Assembly (NCBI GenBank): GCA_049509675.1
Contig: JBEKZQ010000387.1
Coordinates: forward strand, 1 to 6,063
Source: JBEKZQ01 sp049509675
GTDB taxonomy: Bacteria > Planctomycetota > Planctomycetia > Pirellulales > Thermoguttaceae
DNA: 6,063 nt
Reading direction: 5' to 3'
The notes below the pieces were generated by a model. The model had not been told where the DNA came from, did not search any database, and saw only the letters and a list, made by a program, of their open reading frames with translations. A program made the translations under genes and the position numbers. Shown here one piece after another: positions 1 to 5,443 of this stretch. The stretch's first letter is position 1. Every line of letters begins with the position of its first letter.

Positions 1-2
1 CG

Positions 3-104
3 GAGGAGTTCGATCCCCAGGGCACGTTCATCAAGAGATACGCCGAGCGCCGCGCGGAAATCGAGAAGCACGTGAAGACCACGCACACGATTCTCACACG
101 GTGA
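3..104 (+). CDS. 3' end of an unidentified gene (partial)
   Basis: An open frame enters from the left edge and ends at TGA 102-104. It gives 33 residues, from EEFDPQGTF to THTILTR, rich in charged residues (KRYAERRAEIEKH), which suggests a soluble helical C-terminus. I do not recognise the protein and too little is present to assign a family. Its stop overlaps the GTG start of the next gene in the sequence GTGA (101-104), the usual sign of translational coupling, so the two genes are probably in one operon. The reading frame is inferred from that overlap and the absence of internal stops. Confidence 0.6.
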   Translation, partial: EEFDPQGTFIKRYAERRAEIEKHVKTTHTILTR

Positions 105-847
105 CGGAAATGCCGCAGATCGGCACTACGCCACGCCGCGCCTTCGACCCGCACGAGGCGGAAGCCCACGGCTACCGCGCGCTGAGCGGACTGGCCGTGG
201 GGGCTTTGTTGTTTGCACTGTTGTCGCCGGCAGCCATGATCAGCCCGATCCTGTGGGCCCTGCCCGCGACGGCGCTGGTTCTGGCCGCGTGGGCCCTGCG
301 GCGGATTGCGAAATCCGAGCGGGCCCTGGCCGGTCGCAACTTCGCCCTCTGGGCGCTGGTCCCGGCCCTGGTCTTCGCCGCTGCGGCGCCGACCGAAACC
401 TTGGTCTATCGCTGCCTGATTCACCGCCAGGCGCGACAGGTGGCCGGGCTGTGGTTCGAGGCCCTGGCCAACGGGGAACCGCAGAAGGCCCATCAACTGG
501 TCCTTGATCCGCGCTCCCGCGAGACGCGCGAGGACAAACTGTGGGAGTTCTATCGGGAAGGCCCGCACTGGCGGCGGGAATTGCAGAACTACGCGGCCGA
601 CCCGCTGGTCCGTACGCTCCTGGCCCTGGGGCATAACGCCCGGAGCCGCTTCTACCAGGTGGTGGGCGAAGCCGACGAGGAACACGGCCAGTGGCTGCAA
701 CTGCTCTACGCCGTCAGTTTCCGCAAGGACGATTCGTTGCAGTCGTTCTTCGTCCGCCTGACGCTGGAGCGGCAGCAGGAGCAGGCGGACGAAGTGCAAT
801 GGCGGCTCGATCGGGCCGAGGGCGGCATCCGCCCGGAAGGCTTCTGA
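101..847 (+). CDS. Membrane protein of unknown function, DUF4190-like N-terminus
   Basis: This gene encodes 248 residues starting at GTG 101, which overlaps the upstream stop by 4 nt. An ATG at 110 (three codons in) is an equally possible start. After a polar N-terminus of about 28 residues there are three hydrophobic segments, near residues 29-47, 49-66 and 80-97. Charged turns between them (ALRRIAKSERALAGRN) recall the small-membrane DUF4190 type seen in planctomycetes. The remaining 150 residues are soluble and charged; the stretch around 113-135 (VAGLWFEALANGEPQKAHQL) looks like the opening helices of NTF2/SnoaL-like domains such as DUF4878. Both domain suggestions are impressions from sequence style. 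Function is unknown. The gene converges on rpsI with a palindrome between them, and has no evident functional link to it. Confidence 0.8.
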   Translation: MTEMPQIGTTPRRAFDPHEAEAHGYRALSGLAVGALLFALLSPAAMISPILWALPATALVLAAWALRRIAKSERALAGRNFALWALVPALVFAAAAPTETLVYRCLIHRQARQVAGLWFEALANGEPQKAHQLVLDPRSRETREDKLWEFYREGPHWRRELQNYAADPLVRTLLALGHNARSRFYQVVGEADEEHGQWLQLLYAVSFRKDDSLQSFFVRLTLERQQEQADEVQWRLDRAEGGIRPEGF

Positions 848-858
848 ACGCCTTAGCG

Positions 859-937
859 TTCACGGGGGACTGTCCCGATTTTCGCCTGCCATGCGCATCA
901 TGGCCGCGAAAATGGGACTGTCCCCTTTGGCCGTGAA
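859..937. repeat. REP-like imperfect palindrome between convergent genes, possible bidirectional terminator
   Basis: The region folds on itself at three levels. The outer arms are TTCACGG (859-865) and CCGTGAA (931-937). The middle arms are 865-885 and 906-925, pairing at 19 of 21 positions and built around the motif GGGACTGTCCC, which is itself nearly palindromic. The innermost arms are CCATG (889-893) and CATGG (899-903) around a 5-nt loop. It fills almost all the space between the stop of the membrane protein gene and the stop of rpsI, so RNA from either side would form a long hairpin and could end there, although no clean U tract follows. Palindromes of this GGGGAC/GTCCCC type occur as dispersed REP-like elements in many bacteria; copy number here is unknown. 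An 8-bp direct repeat, TTAGCGTT, lies at 853-860 and 942-949. Confidence 0.75.
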
Positions 938-941
938 GGGG

Positions 942-1358
942 TTAGCGTTTCGAGAACTGGGTGCCACGGCGGGCGCCGCGCAGGCCGTACTTCTTCCGTT
1001 CTTTCATGCGGCCGTCGCGGGTCAGAAGGCCCGAATCGCGGAGTACGCCCAGGAGGTCGTCGCTGTATTTTTTCATTGCCCGGGCGATGCCCAGCTTGCA
1101 GGCGTCGGCCTGGCCGGTGATGCCGCCGCCGTCGACGCGGATCAATACGTCGAGTTCTTCGCGCTTTCCGGTCTGCACCAGCGGGGCCAACACGGCGTTG
1201 CGCTGGCGGACGTTGTGAAAATACTCGTCCAGCGGCCGGTCGTTGATCACGATCCGGCCCTTCCCGGGCGAGACGCGCACTCGGGCAACCGACGTCTTGC
1301 GACGCCCGGTGCCCAGGATATCGTTGGGACTTCCTTTGATTTCGACCGTGGCGGCCAT
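942..1358 (-). CDS. rpsI: Small ribosomal subunit protein uS9 (S9)
   Basis: This 138-residue protein has the normal length and layout of bacterial S9, a component of the 30S head whose C-terminal tail reaches the P-site tRNA. Visible hallmarks are GTGRRKTSVARV at residues 16-27, the family signature starting GGGITGQADA at 77-86, and the basic C-terminus ending RRGTQFSKR, whose last arginine contacts P-site tRNA in known ribosomes. The ATG at 1358-1356 lies 14 nt after the rplM stop. A weak AGGA overlaps that stop about 12 nt before the ATG, so translation probably depends on coupling to rplM. The TAA stop (944-942) lies inside the right copy of TTAGCGTT that flanks the palindrome downstream. 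The rplM-rpsI order is the standard bacterial one. Confidence 0.98.
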   Translation of the reverse strand: MAATVEIKGSPNDILGTGRRKTSVARVRVSPGKGRIVINDRPLDEYFHNVRQRNAVLAPLVQTGKREELDVLIRVDGGGITGQADACKLGIARAMKKYSDDLLGVLRDSGLLTRDGRMKERKKYGLRGARRGTQFSKR

Positions 1359-1372
1359 GATTGGTTCGAGTC

Positions 1373-1825
1373 CTATTTAATGCCAAGTTCTTTCGGTTGC
1401 GGTTGCTGGGCCTGGTGGGGATGCTCGCTGCCGGAGTAGATCTTGAGCTTGGCGAGCATCTTGAAGGCCAGCTTGTTCTTCGGCAGCATCCGCCGCACGG
1501 CCTCGGAGAGGATCTTTTCCGGTCTGCGCGACTTGCGCGCAGCGGCCGTCTCGACCTTCAGCCCGGGATAGCCGGTGTACCAGGTGTATTGCTTCTGCTC
1601 CCACTTGTTGGGGTCGCTGAAGGTGATCTTGTCGACGTTGATAACGACGACGTAGTCGCCCGTATCGACGTGCGGGGTGTACGTAGGCCGGTGCTTGCCC
1701 ATCAGGATCATGGCGATGTCGCTCGCCAGCCGGCCGACGATCTTGTCGGTGGCATCGACCAGCCACCATTGCTGCTGGAGTTCGCCGGGCCGCGCCATGT
1801 AGGTCTTCTTCGTTAGCAGTGTCAT
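1373..1825 (-). CDS. rplM: Large ribosomal subunit protein uL13 (L13)
   Basis: This 150-residue protein is an early-assembling component of the 50S subunit. Evidence includes WWLVDATDKIVGRLAS near residues 20-35, the GKHRPTYTPHVDTGDYVVVIN region at about 43-63, KQYTWYTGYPG in the middle, and the L13 signature AVRRMLPKNKLAFKML followed by KIYSGSEHPHQAQQP close to the end. Length and ends fit the family. The start ATG at 1825-1823 has only a weak GAG upstream; a predicted promoter lies about 45 nt above it. rpsI follows after 14 nt on the same strand. The leader would be only about 40 nt, too short for the structured L13 autoregulatory leaders known from Firmicutes, so none is called. Confidence 0.98.
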   Translation of the reverse strand: MTLLTKKTYMARPGELQQQWWLVDATDKIVGRLASDIAMILMGKHRPTYTPHVDTGDYVVVINVDKITFSDPNKWEQKQYTWYTGYPGLKVETAAARKSRRPEKILSEAVRRMLPKNKLAFKMLAKLKIYSGSEHPHQAQQPQPKELGIK

Positions 1826-1869
1826 AGCTCTATCTCAGCAATCCCCGACCGAATACCTGGGAAACCCGT

Positions 1870-1898
1870 AGTTTAACGGTTCAGCGGCGGACTGGCAA
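1870..1898 (-). promoter_or_regulatory. Predicted sigma70-type promoter for rplM-rpsI
   Basis: Read on the minus strand, a -35 box TTGCCA (1898-1893, five of six consensus bases) and a -10 box TAAACT (1875-1870, four of six) are separated by exactly 17 nt. Transcription would start near 1863, leaving a leader of roughly 40 nt before rplM. An imperfect inverted repeat (1884-1892 with 1902-1910, eight of nine bases paired, 9-nt centre) straddles the -35 box and could be a protein-binding site. Prediction by eye only. Confidence 0.5.
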
Positions 1899-1930
1899 GG
1901 CGTCCGCAGCAGTACGCGGCGAGATTTTGT

Positions 1931-2045
1931 GCGGGAAAAGCGGACAGACGTAGGTCAGGCACTCCGTGCCTGACATGCTCCAGTCGTCAGGCACGGAGTG
2001 CCTGACCTACCTGTTACCCGCCTGCCTGCCTGTCCCCTTTTCCCG
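1931..2045. repeat. Large nested inverted repeat (BIME-like pair of palindromes)
   Basis: Two perfect 25-nt arms, 1950-1974 and 1986-2010, are reverse complements separated by 11 nt. Each arm is also a hairpin on its own: GTCAGGCAC (1954-1962), TCC loop, GTGCCTGAC (1966-1974), with the mirror copy in the second arm. Outside them a second inverted pair, 1932-1947 and 2030-2045, matches at 15 of 16 positions (CGGGAAAAG.GGACAG read from both sides). The outer pair shares the GGGGACAG core seen in the palindrome at 859-937. The element lies between the divergent rplM and pntAA promoters. Two inward-facing REP-like units are the organisation called BIME in enterobacteria; a planctomycete equivalent is inferred. 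The 25-bp perfect pairing suggests recent origin or ongoing conversion between arms. Confidence 0.85.
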
Positions 2046-2089
2046 TGCCCACCCAAGCGTGGGGATTTTCAAGTCGCCCCTCGGCAAGT

Positions 2090-2095
2090 CATAAT
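2090..2095 (+). promoter_or_regulatory. Possible -10 element for pntAA
   Basis: CATAAT matches five of six bases of the sigma70 -10 box and lies about 97 nt before the chosen pntAA start. At the right spacing upstream only a poor -35 candidate is seen (TTTCAA at 2067-2072, three of six bases), so the promoter would be weak or activator-dependent. It would place the UUCG hairpin inside the transcribed leader. Confidence 0.25.
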
Positions 2096-2130
2096 TCCAC
2101 CTTCGCAGTTTGAGAACTCTACCCCCATAA

Positions 2131-2155
2131 AGCCATTCGGCTTCGGCCGATGGCT
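2131..2155 (+). promoter_or_regulatory. Leader hairpin with UUCG tetraloop upstream of pntAA
   Basis: AGCCAT (2131-2136) and CGGC (2138-2141) pair with GCCG (2146-2149) and ATGGCT (2150-2155) around TTCG (2142-2145), leaving one bulged T at 2137. A UUCG loop closed by C-G is among the most stable RNA tetraloops. No T-run follows, so it is not a convincing intrinsic terminator. It ends 36 nt before the pntAA ATG and buries an in-frame upstream ATG at 2150, which argues against that codon being the start. A role in mRNA stability or translation control is inferred. Confidence 0.55.
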
Positions 2156-2191
2156 ATAGTCTCCCCCATCCCAGATCTGGAACGAGAAATT

Positions 2192-3340
2192 ATGATCGTT
2201 GGAGTCCCCCAGGAAACTTTTCCCGGTGAACGGCGCGTGGCACTGGTGCCGGCGACCGTGGCAACCTTGATTAAGGCGGGTTTTGAGGTTCGCATGCAAA
2301 GCGGCGCCGGACTGGCCGCCGGTTACCCGGACCAACAATACCTTGATAAAGGCGCGAAACTGACCACCCGCGAGGAGGCGCTGGCCGCCGACGTGCTCTT
2401 GCTGGTTCGCGTCGGCGGGGCCAATCCGGAGGCCGGCCGGGCCGACTTGCCGCGGCTGCGGGCCGCCCAAGTGATCGTCGGCCTGTGCGACCCATTCACT
2501 GGCCCACAGGCCATCGCCGAGTTGGCCCAGCGGGGCGTGACGCTGTTCTCGCTGGAACTGCTGCCGCGGATCACCCGGGCCCAGAGCATGGACGTGCTCT
2601 CCTCGCAGGCCACCCTGGCCGGCTATCGGGCCGTGCTGTTGGCGGCCGTGGCCTTGCCCAAAATGTTTCCCATGATGATGACCGCCGCGGGAACGATTAC
2701 GCCGGCCAGGGTTTTCGTGATAGGGGCGGGGGTGGCCGGTTTGCAGGCGATCGCCACGTCCGCTCGCTTGGGCGGCATTGTCTCGGCCTACGACGTGCGC
2801 CCGGCCGTCAAGGAGCAAGTGCAGAGCCTGGGCGCAAAATTCGTGGAAGTGCCGCTGGACACCTCGGCGGCCGAGACCAAGGGCGGCTATGCCCAGCAGA
2901 TGGACGAGGCCTTTCTGCAGCGGCAGCGGGACCTGATGGCCCGCGTGGTGGCCGAGAGCGACGTGGTGATTACCACGGCCGCGGTGCCCGGCAAGAAAGC
3001 CCCCTTGTTGGTCACTACGGCCATGGTCGAAGGCATGGCCGCCGGCGCGGTGCTGGTCGACCTGGCGGCCGAACGGGGCGGCAATTGCGAGTTGACCCGG
3101 CCCGGCGAGCGCCTGGTCCACAAGGGGGTCGTCATTCTCGGACCGACCAACCTGCCGGCCGAGGTTCCCTTCCATGCCAGCCAGCTTTACGCCAAGAACA
3201 TTACCACGTTCCTGCTTGCGCTGGTGAAGGATGGGCAGATCAAGTTGGACATGGACGACGAGATCATCCGCGAAACGCTGGTGACCCGGGATGGAAAGGT
3301 CGTCAACGCGGCCGTGGCGGCCAAGCTCACTGAAAACTGA
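2192..3340 (+). CDS. pntAA: NAD(P) transhydrogenase alpha subunit part 1 (domain I, NAD(H)-binding)
   Basis: This 382-residue soluble subunit delivers hydride from NADH to the NADP(H) domain of the proton-pumping transhydrogenase at the inner membrane. It matches the separate domain I subunit of three-gene systems such as Rhodospirillum rubrum in length. It begins MIVGVPQETFPGERRVALVP, typical of the family and of related alanine dehydrogenases. RITRAQSMDVLSSQA (126-140) is the conserved RAQ segment. The Rossmann motif GAGVAG is at 178-183, followed by the acidic D201 in YDVRP that selects NAD over NADP, and the mobile-loop GGYA at 231-234. ATG 2192 is preferred over the in-frame ATG 2150 because homologues start at MIVGVP and 2150 lies in a hairpin; the ribosome site is weak (GGAA at 2179-2182). 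The last residues TEN and the stop are encoded by a 7-bp tandem repeat. Its partner genes face it on the opposite strand. Confidence 0.97.
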   Translation: MIVGVPQETFPGERRVALVPATVATLIKAGFEVRMQSGAGLAAGYPDQQYLDKGAKLTTREEALAADVLLLVRVGGANPEAGRADLPRLRAAQVIVGLCDPFTGPQAIAELAQRGVTLFSLELLPRITRAQSMDVLSSQATLAGYRAVLLAAVALPKMFPMMMTAAGTITPARVFVIGAGVAGLQAIATSARLGGIVSAYDVRPAVKEQVQSLGAKFVEVPLDTSAAETKGGYAQQMDEAFLQRQRDLMARVVAESDVVITTAAVPGKKAPLLVTTAMVEGMAAGAVLVDLAAERGGNCELTRPGERLVHKGVVILGPTNLPAEVPFHASQLYAKNITTFLLALVKDGQIKLDMDDEIIRETLVTRDGKVVNAAVAAKLTEN

Positions 3341-3355
3341 AAACTGAAAACTCAG
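3329..3355. repeat. Tandem heptamer (ACTGAAA)3 across the pntAA stop codon
   Basis: Three perfect ACTGAAA units occupy 3329-3335, 3336-3342 and 3343-3349, followed by a decayed partial ACTCAG (3350-3355). The TGA of each unit falls in a different + strand frame (3331, 3338, 3345); the middle one is the pntAA stop. The array occupies most of the 18-nt gap between the convergent pntAA and pntB stops. Confidence 0.85.
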
Positions 3356-3358
3356 ACC

Positions 3359-4732
3359 TTACTTCTTCAGCAACTGCACCATGTTGGTGAGCGTCTTCTT
3401 CGCGTCGCCGAAGACCATCATCGTCTTCTTGTCGTAGAACAGGTCGTTGTCCTCGCCGGCAAAGCCGGGTTTTAGGCTCCGCTTCAAGATGAGCACCGTC
3501 CGCGCCTTGTCGGCGTTGAGGATCGGCATGCCGTACAAGGGGCTGTCCTTCTTGTGCCGCGCGGCCGGATTGACCACGTCGTTGGCCCCCACCACGATCG
3601 CTACGTCGGTGTTCTGGAAATCGTCGTTGATGTGGTCCATTTCCAAGAGCAGGTCGTACGGCACCTGGGCCTCGGCCAGCAGCACGTTCATGTGCCCGGG
3701 CATGCGGCCGGCCACGGGATGAATCGCGTAGCGGATGGTAATGCCCCGCTCCAGGAGCAATTCGGCCAGTTCCTGGACCACGTGCTGCGCCTGGGCCACC
3801 GCCATGCCGTAGCCGGGAACCACGATCACCGAGCGGGCGTTTTCCAGCACCTGGACGGCATCCTCCGGCGTGTAGCGGATGACGGTTCGGGCATCGACCT
3901 GGGCGTGTGTTTCCGCCTTCACCGCGCCGACCGCGCCGAACAGCACGTTGGTGAAGGATCGGTTCATCGCCCGGCTCATAAGGATCGAGAGGAAGAAGCC
4001 GGAGGCCCCGTCCAGGGCGCCGGCGATGATCAGCACCTTGTTATCGATGACGAATCCGGTGGCCGAGGCGGCCAGGCCGGCGTAGGAATTCAACAGCGAA
4101 ATGACCACCGGCATGTCGGCCCCCCCGATGGGCATCACGATCAACACGCCGATCACCAGTCCCACGCTCAACATGGCGTAAAAGACCGCCTCCGTCTGCG
4201 GCGCGTAAACCAGAAACGCGAACATCCCGATGGCGGCCAGGAAAATGACCATGTTCGAGGTGTTTTGGAACCGGTAGGTGATGGGCGGGCCGTAAATGAT
4301 CTCCTGCAGCTTTCCGAAGGCCATGAGGCTGCCCGTGATCGTCAACGAGCCGAAGAGCACCTCGAAGCCCAGGGCCCCCATCGTGCCGTGGCTGATGATG
4401 CTGAGATCCCTGTGGTAATGGGCCACGCCCACCAGCACGGCGGCCAGGGCGCCGAAAGAGTGCGACAACGCAATCCGTTGCGGCATGGCGGTCATGGGCA
4501 TGAAAATGGCCATGGCCGCGCCCACCACCGAGCCGATCGTCGCACCGATCAGAATCCACTCCCAGGTGACGATGCGGTTGCCCACCAGCGTGCCGACCAC
4601 GGCCACAACCATGCCGATCTCGGCATAGATGATGCCGCGGCGGGCCGACTTCGGCGAACTCAAGCCTTTCAGGCCCAGGATGAACAGCACCGAGGCTGCC
4701 AAGTAGGCGATTTCCAGCAAGTACTGATTCAT
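3359..4732 (-). CDS. pntB: NAD(P) transhydrogenase beta subunit (domains II and III, NADP(H)-binding)
   Basis: This 457-residue subunit forms most of the proton channel and binds NADP(H), matching normal PntB length. The first 260 residues carry about eight or nine hydrophobic helices. H91 in ALSHSFGALA corresponds to the channel histidine (His91 of the E. coli beta subunit), and N215 in SLLNSYAGLAASATGF to the conserved channel asparagine. Domain III begins after about residue 285, with the NADP(H) motif GYGMAVAQAQH (307-317), HPVAGRMPGHMNVLLAEA (338-355), GANDVVNPAA (382-391) and KRSLKPGFAG near 418. The start ATG overlaps the pntAB stop by one base (TGATG) and has the strongest ribosome site in the window. 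TAA at 3361-3359 ends 18 nt from the convergent pntAA stop, with no terminator hairpin between. Confidence 0.98.
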   Translation of the reverse strand: MNQYLLEIAYLAASVLFILGLKGLSSPKSARRGIIYAEIGMVVAVVGTLVGNRIVTWEWILIGATIGSVVGAAMAIFMPMTAMPQRIALSHSFGALAAVLVGVAHYHRDLSIISHGTMGALGFEVLFGSLTITGSLMAFGKLQEIIYGPPITYRFQNTSNMVIFLAAIGMFAFLVYAPQTEAVFYAMLSVGLVIGVLIVMPIGGADMPVVISLLNSYAGLAASATGFVIDNKVLIIAGALDGASGFFLSILMSRAMNRSFTNVLFGAVGAVKAETHAQVDARTVIRYTPEDAVQVLENARSVIVVPGYGMAVAQAQHVVQELAELLLERGITIRYAIHPVAGRMPGHMNVLLAEAQVPYDLLLEMDHINDDFQNTDVAIVVGANDVVNPAARHKKDSPLYGMPILNADKARTVLILKRSLKPGFAGEDNDLFYDKKTMMVFGDAKKTLTNMVQLLKK

Positions 4733-5283
4733 CAGCGGCGGGCCTCCTTCGGCTTGAACATCCGCAACATGCGGTCGGTAATCATGAAGCCGCCCACCAC
4801 GTTGATCATCGCCGCCGTGACGGCCACAATGCCCAGTACCCGGCTGAGCATGTCGGGGTAGTCCGCACTTCCGGCGATCACCAGCGAGCCGACCAGGGAG
4901 ATGGCCGATATGGCGTTGGTCACCGCCATCAGCGGAGTGTGCAACAAGGGCGAGACGCCGCCGATCACTTCAAAACCGACAAAGCCTGCCAGGACCAGAA
5001 TGAACAACGACGCGATCAACATCCGCGGGTTGGAAGTGATGCCGTGGCTCGGCGCGGCGGCTGCCGGAGCGGCGGCCTGCGGCTCATCCGCAGAGTTTTC
5101 CGCGCTGCTTTCAGGGGAAATGCCGGCGGCCACCGTATACCACAATCCGCCCAGCGTGAAGAACAACATCAAAGTGACGACGAACCGGGTCCTCCCCAGC
5201 CGTCGAGGACTTGGGAAGAAACAGCTTCGCGGTTTGGCAGGGAGCTTATTATCTCCCAAGTCCTCAAGAAATCGCTCTGGCAT
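4732..5283 (-). CDS. pntAB: NAD(P) transhydrogenase alpha subunit part 2 (membrane domain II), N-terminally extended
   Basis: This small membrane subunit completes the domain II proton channel with PntB. The family core is the last 95 residues: hydrophobic helices around ASLFILVLAGFVGFEVIGG, the conserved HTPLMAVTNAISAISLVGS, then LGIVAVTAAMINVVGGF and the ending ITDRMLRMFKP. With the start at ATG 5283-5281 the protein is 183 residues, longer than the roughly 100-140 usual. The extra part is a palindrome-encoded stretch (about residues 7-26), a basic run (RRLGRTR), a hydrophobic segment VVTLMLFFTLGGLWYTVAAG and an Ala/Pro/Ser-rich linker; the middle resembles a signal peptide or extra membrane anchor. 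ATG 5283 is chosen for its GGAGAG ribosome site; an in-frame ATG at 5334 lacks one and would give 200 residues. An ATG at 5169 would start inside the hydrophobic segment. pntB follows with a one-base overlap. Confidence 0.93.
   Translation of the reverse strand: MPERFLEDLGDNKLPAKPRSCFFPSPRRLGRTRFVVTLMLFFTLGGLWYTVAAGISPESSAENSADEPQAAAPAAAAPSHGITSNPRMLIASLFILVLAGFVGFEVIGGVSPLLHTPLMAVTNAISAISLVGSLVIAGSADYPDMLSRVLGIVAVTAAMINVVGGFMITDRMLRMFKPKEARR
4733..4749 (-). promoter_or_regulatory. Strong ribosome binding site of pntB inside the end of pntAB
   Basis: AAGGAGG (4749-4743, minus strand) stands 10 nt before the pntB ATG and is the only near-perfect Shine-Dalgarno sequence noticed here. With the TGATG overlap it indicates coupled, high-level translation of the two membrane subunits. 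Confidence 0.8.
5205..5265. repeat. Palindromic element in the N-terminal part of pntAB
   Basis: The perfect 12-bp arms GAGGACTTGGGA (5205-5216) and TCCCAAGTCCTC (5254-5265) flank 37 nt. Read on the minus strand, the interior holds a second small hairpin, AAAC.GC-GAA-GC.GTTT, and a competing GGGAG/CTCCC pairing that would open part of the outer stem. The element is 61 nt with no stop in the pntAB frame. It resembles an inserted palindromic repeat tolerated in frame, as Rickettsia palindromic elements are; that comparison is by analogy only. It encodes none of the conserved transhydrogenase core. Confidence 0.7.
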
Positions 5284-5295
5284 GACATGCTCTCC
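5284..5295 (-). promoter_or_regulatory. Ribosome binding site deciding the pntAB start
   Basis: GGAGAG (5295-5290, minus strand) lies 6 nt upstream of ATG 5283, good Shine-Dalgarno placement. No such motif precedes the longer-frame ATG at 5334. The 12-bp inverted repeat of 5205-5265 begins about 15 nt inside the coding region from this start, so its folding could affect initiation. Confidence 0.5.
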
Positions 5296-5353
5296 GAGGA
5301 AAGGCAAGCGAAACAGTCCCCCAATGTAATCCATGCGGCCGGACCGTCAAGGA

Positions 5354-5402
5354 AGGGATTAGGGATTAGCGTTTAGGGATTAGGGATTAGGGATTAGGGA
5401 TT
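5354..5402. repeat. Tandem heptamer array (AGGGATT)7, left member of a facing pair
   Basis: Seven consecutive 7-bp units run from 5354 to 5402; six are perfect AGGGATT and the third (5368-5374) is the variant AGCGTTT. The array lies just upstream of pntAB. It resembles telomere repeats superficially but is an internal heptamer. On both strands the unit creates a stop codon (TAG forward, TAA reverse) that moves through all three frames. Confidence 0.9.
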
Positions 5403-5443
5403 GGACGCAAACGGATGGCGGCCGAAACCGAGCACCAGCCTCT

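Larger units (their letters stand above)
1826..2191. other. Gene-free region between divergent rplM and pntAA
   Basis: This 366-nt stretch holds no supportable gene. From left to right it contains the rplM leader and predicted promoter (to about 1910), the nested inverted repeat (1931-2045), a possible -10 element for pntAA (CATAAT, 2090-2095) and the pntAA leader with its UUCG hairpin (2131-2155). The region 1861-1910 contains a tRNA-like looking string (GTTTAACGGTTCAG), but no tRNA cloverleaf can be built around it. Confidence 0.7.

Noticed and set aside
891..1439. + strand open frame opposite rpsI
   Set aside because: It begins inside the palindrome and covers the whole of rpsI, whose protein is certain.
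1826..1865. L13 autoregulatory leader RNA
   Set aside because: The predicted leader is only about 40 nt and shows no stable fold.
1861..1910. tRNA gene
   Set aside because: A TTC-arm-like string is present but no acceptor, D or anticodon stems can be matched around it.
2150..2191. Upstream in-frame ATG as the pntAA start
   Set aside because: The ATG lies in the stem of a strong hairpin, lacks a ribosome site, and homologous proteins begin at MIVGVP.
2069..3175. Long minus-strand open frame opposite pntAA
   Set aside because: It is a by-product of high GC with biased third positions; composition is rich in His, Gly, Arg and Gln with no motif, and the + strand gene is unmistakable.
3554..4861. 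Long + strand open frame opposite pntB and pntAB
   Set aside because: Extreme His/Asp/Arg/Gly composition and full overlap with two clear transhydrogenase genes mark it as an antisense shadow.
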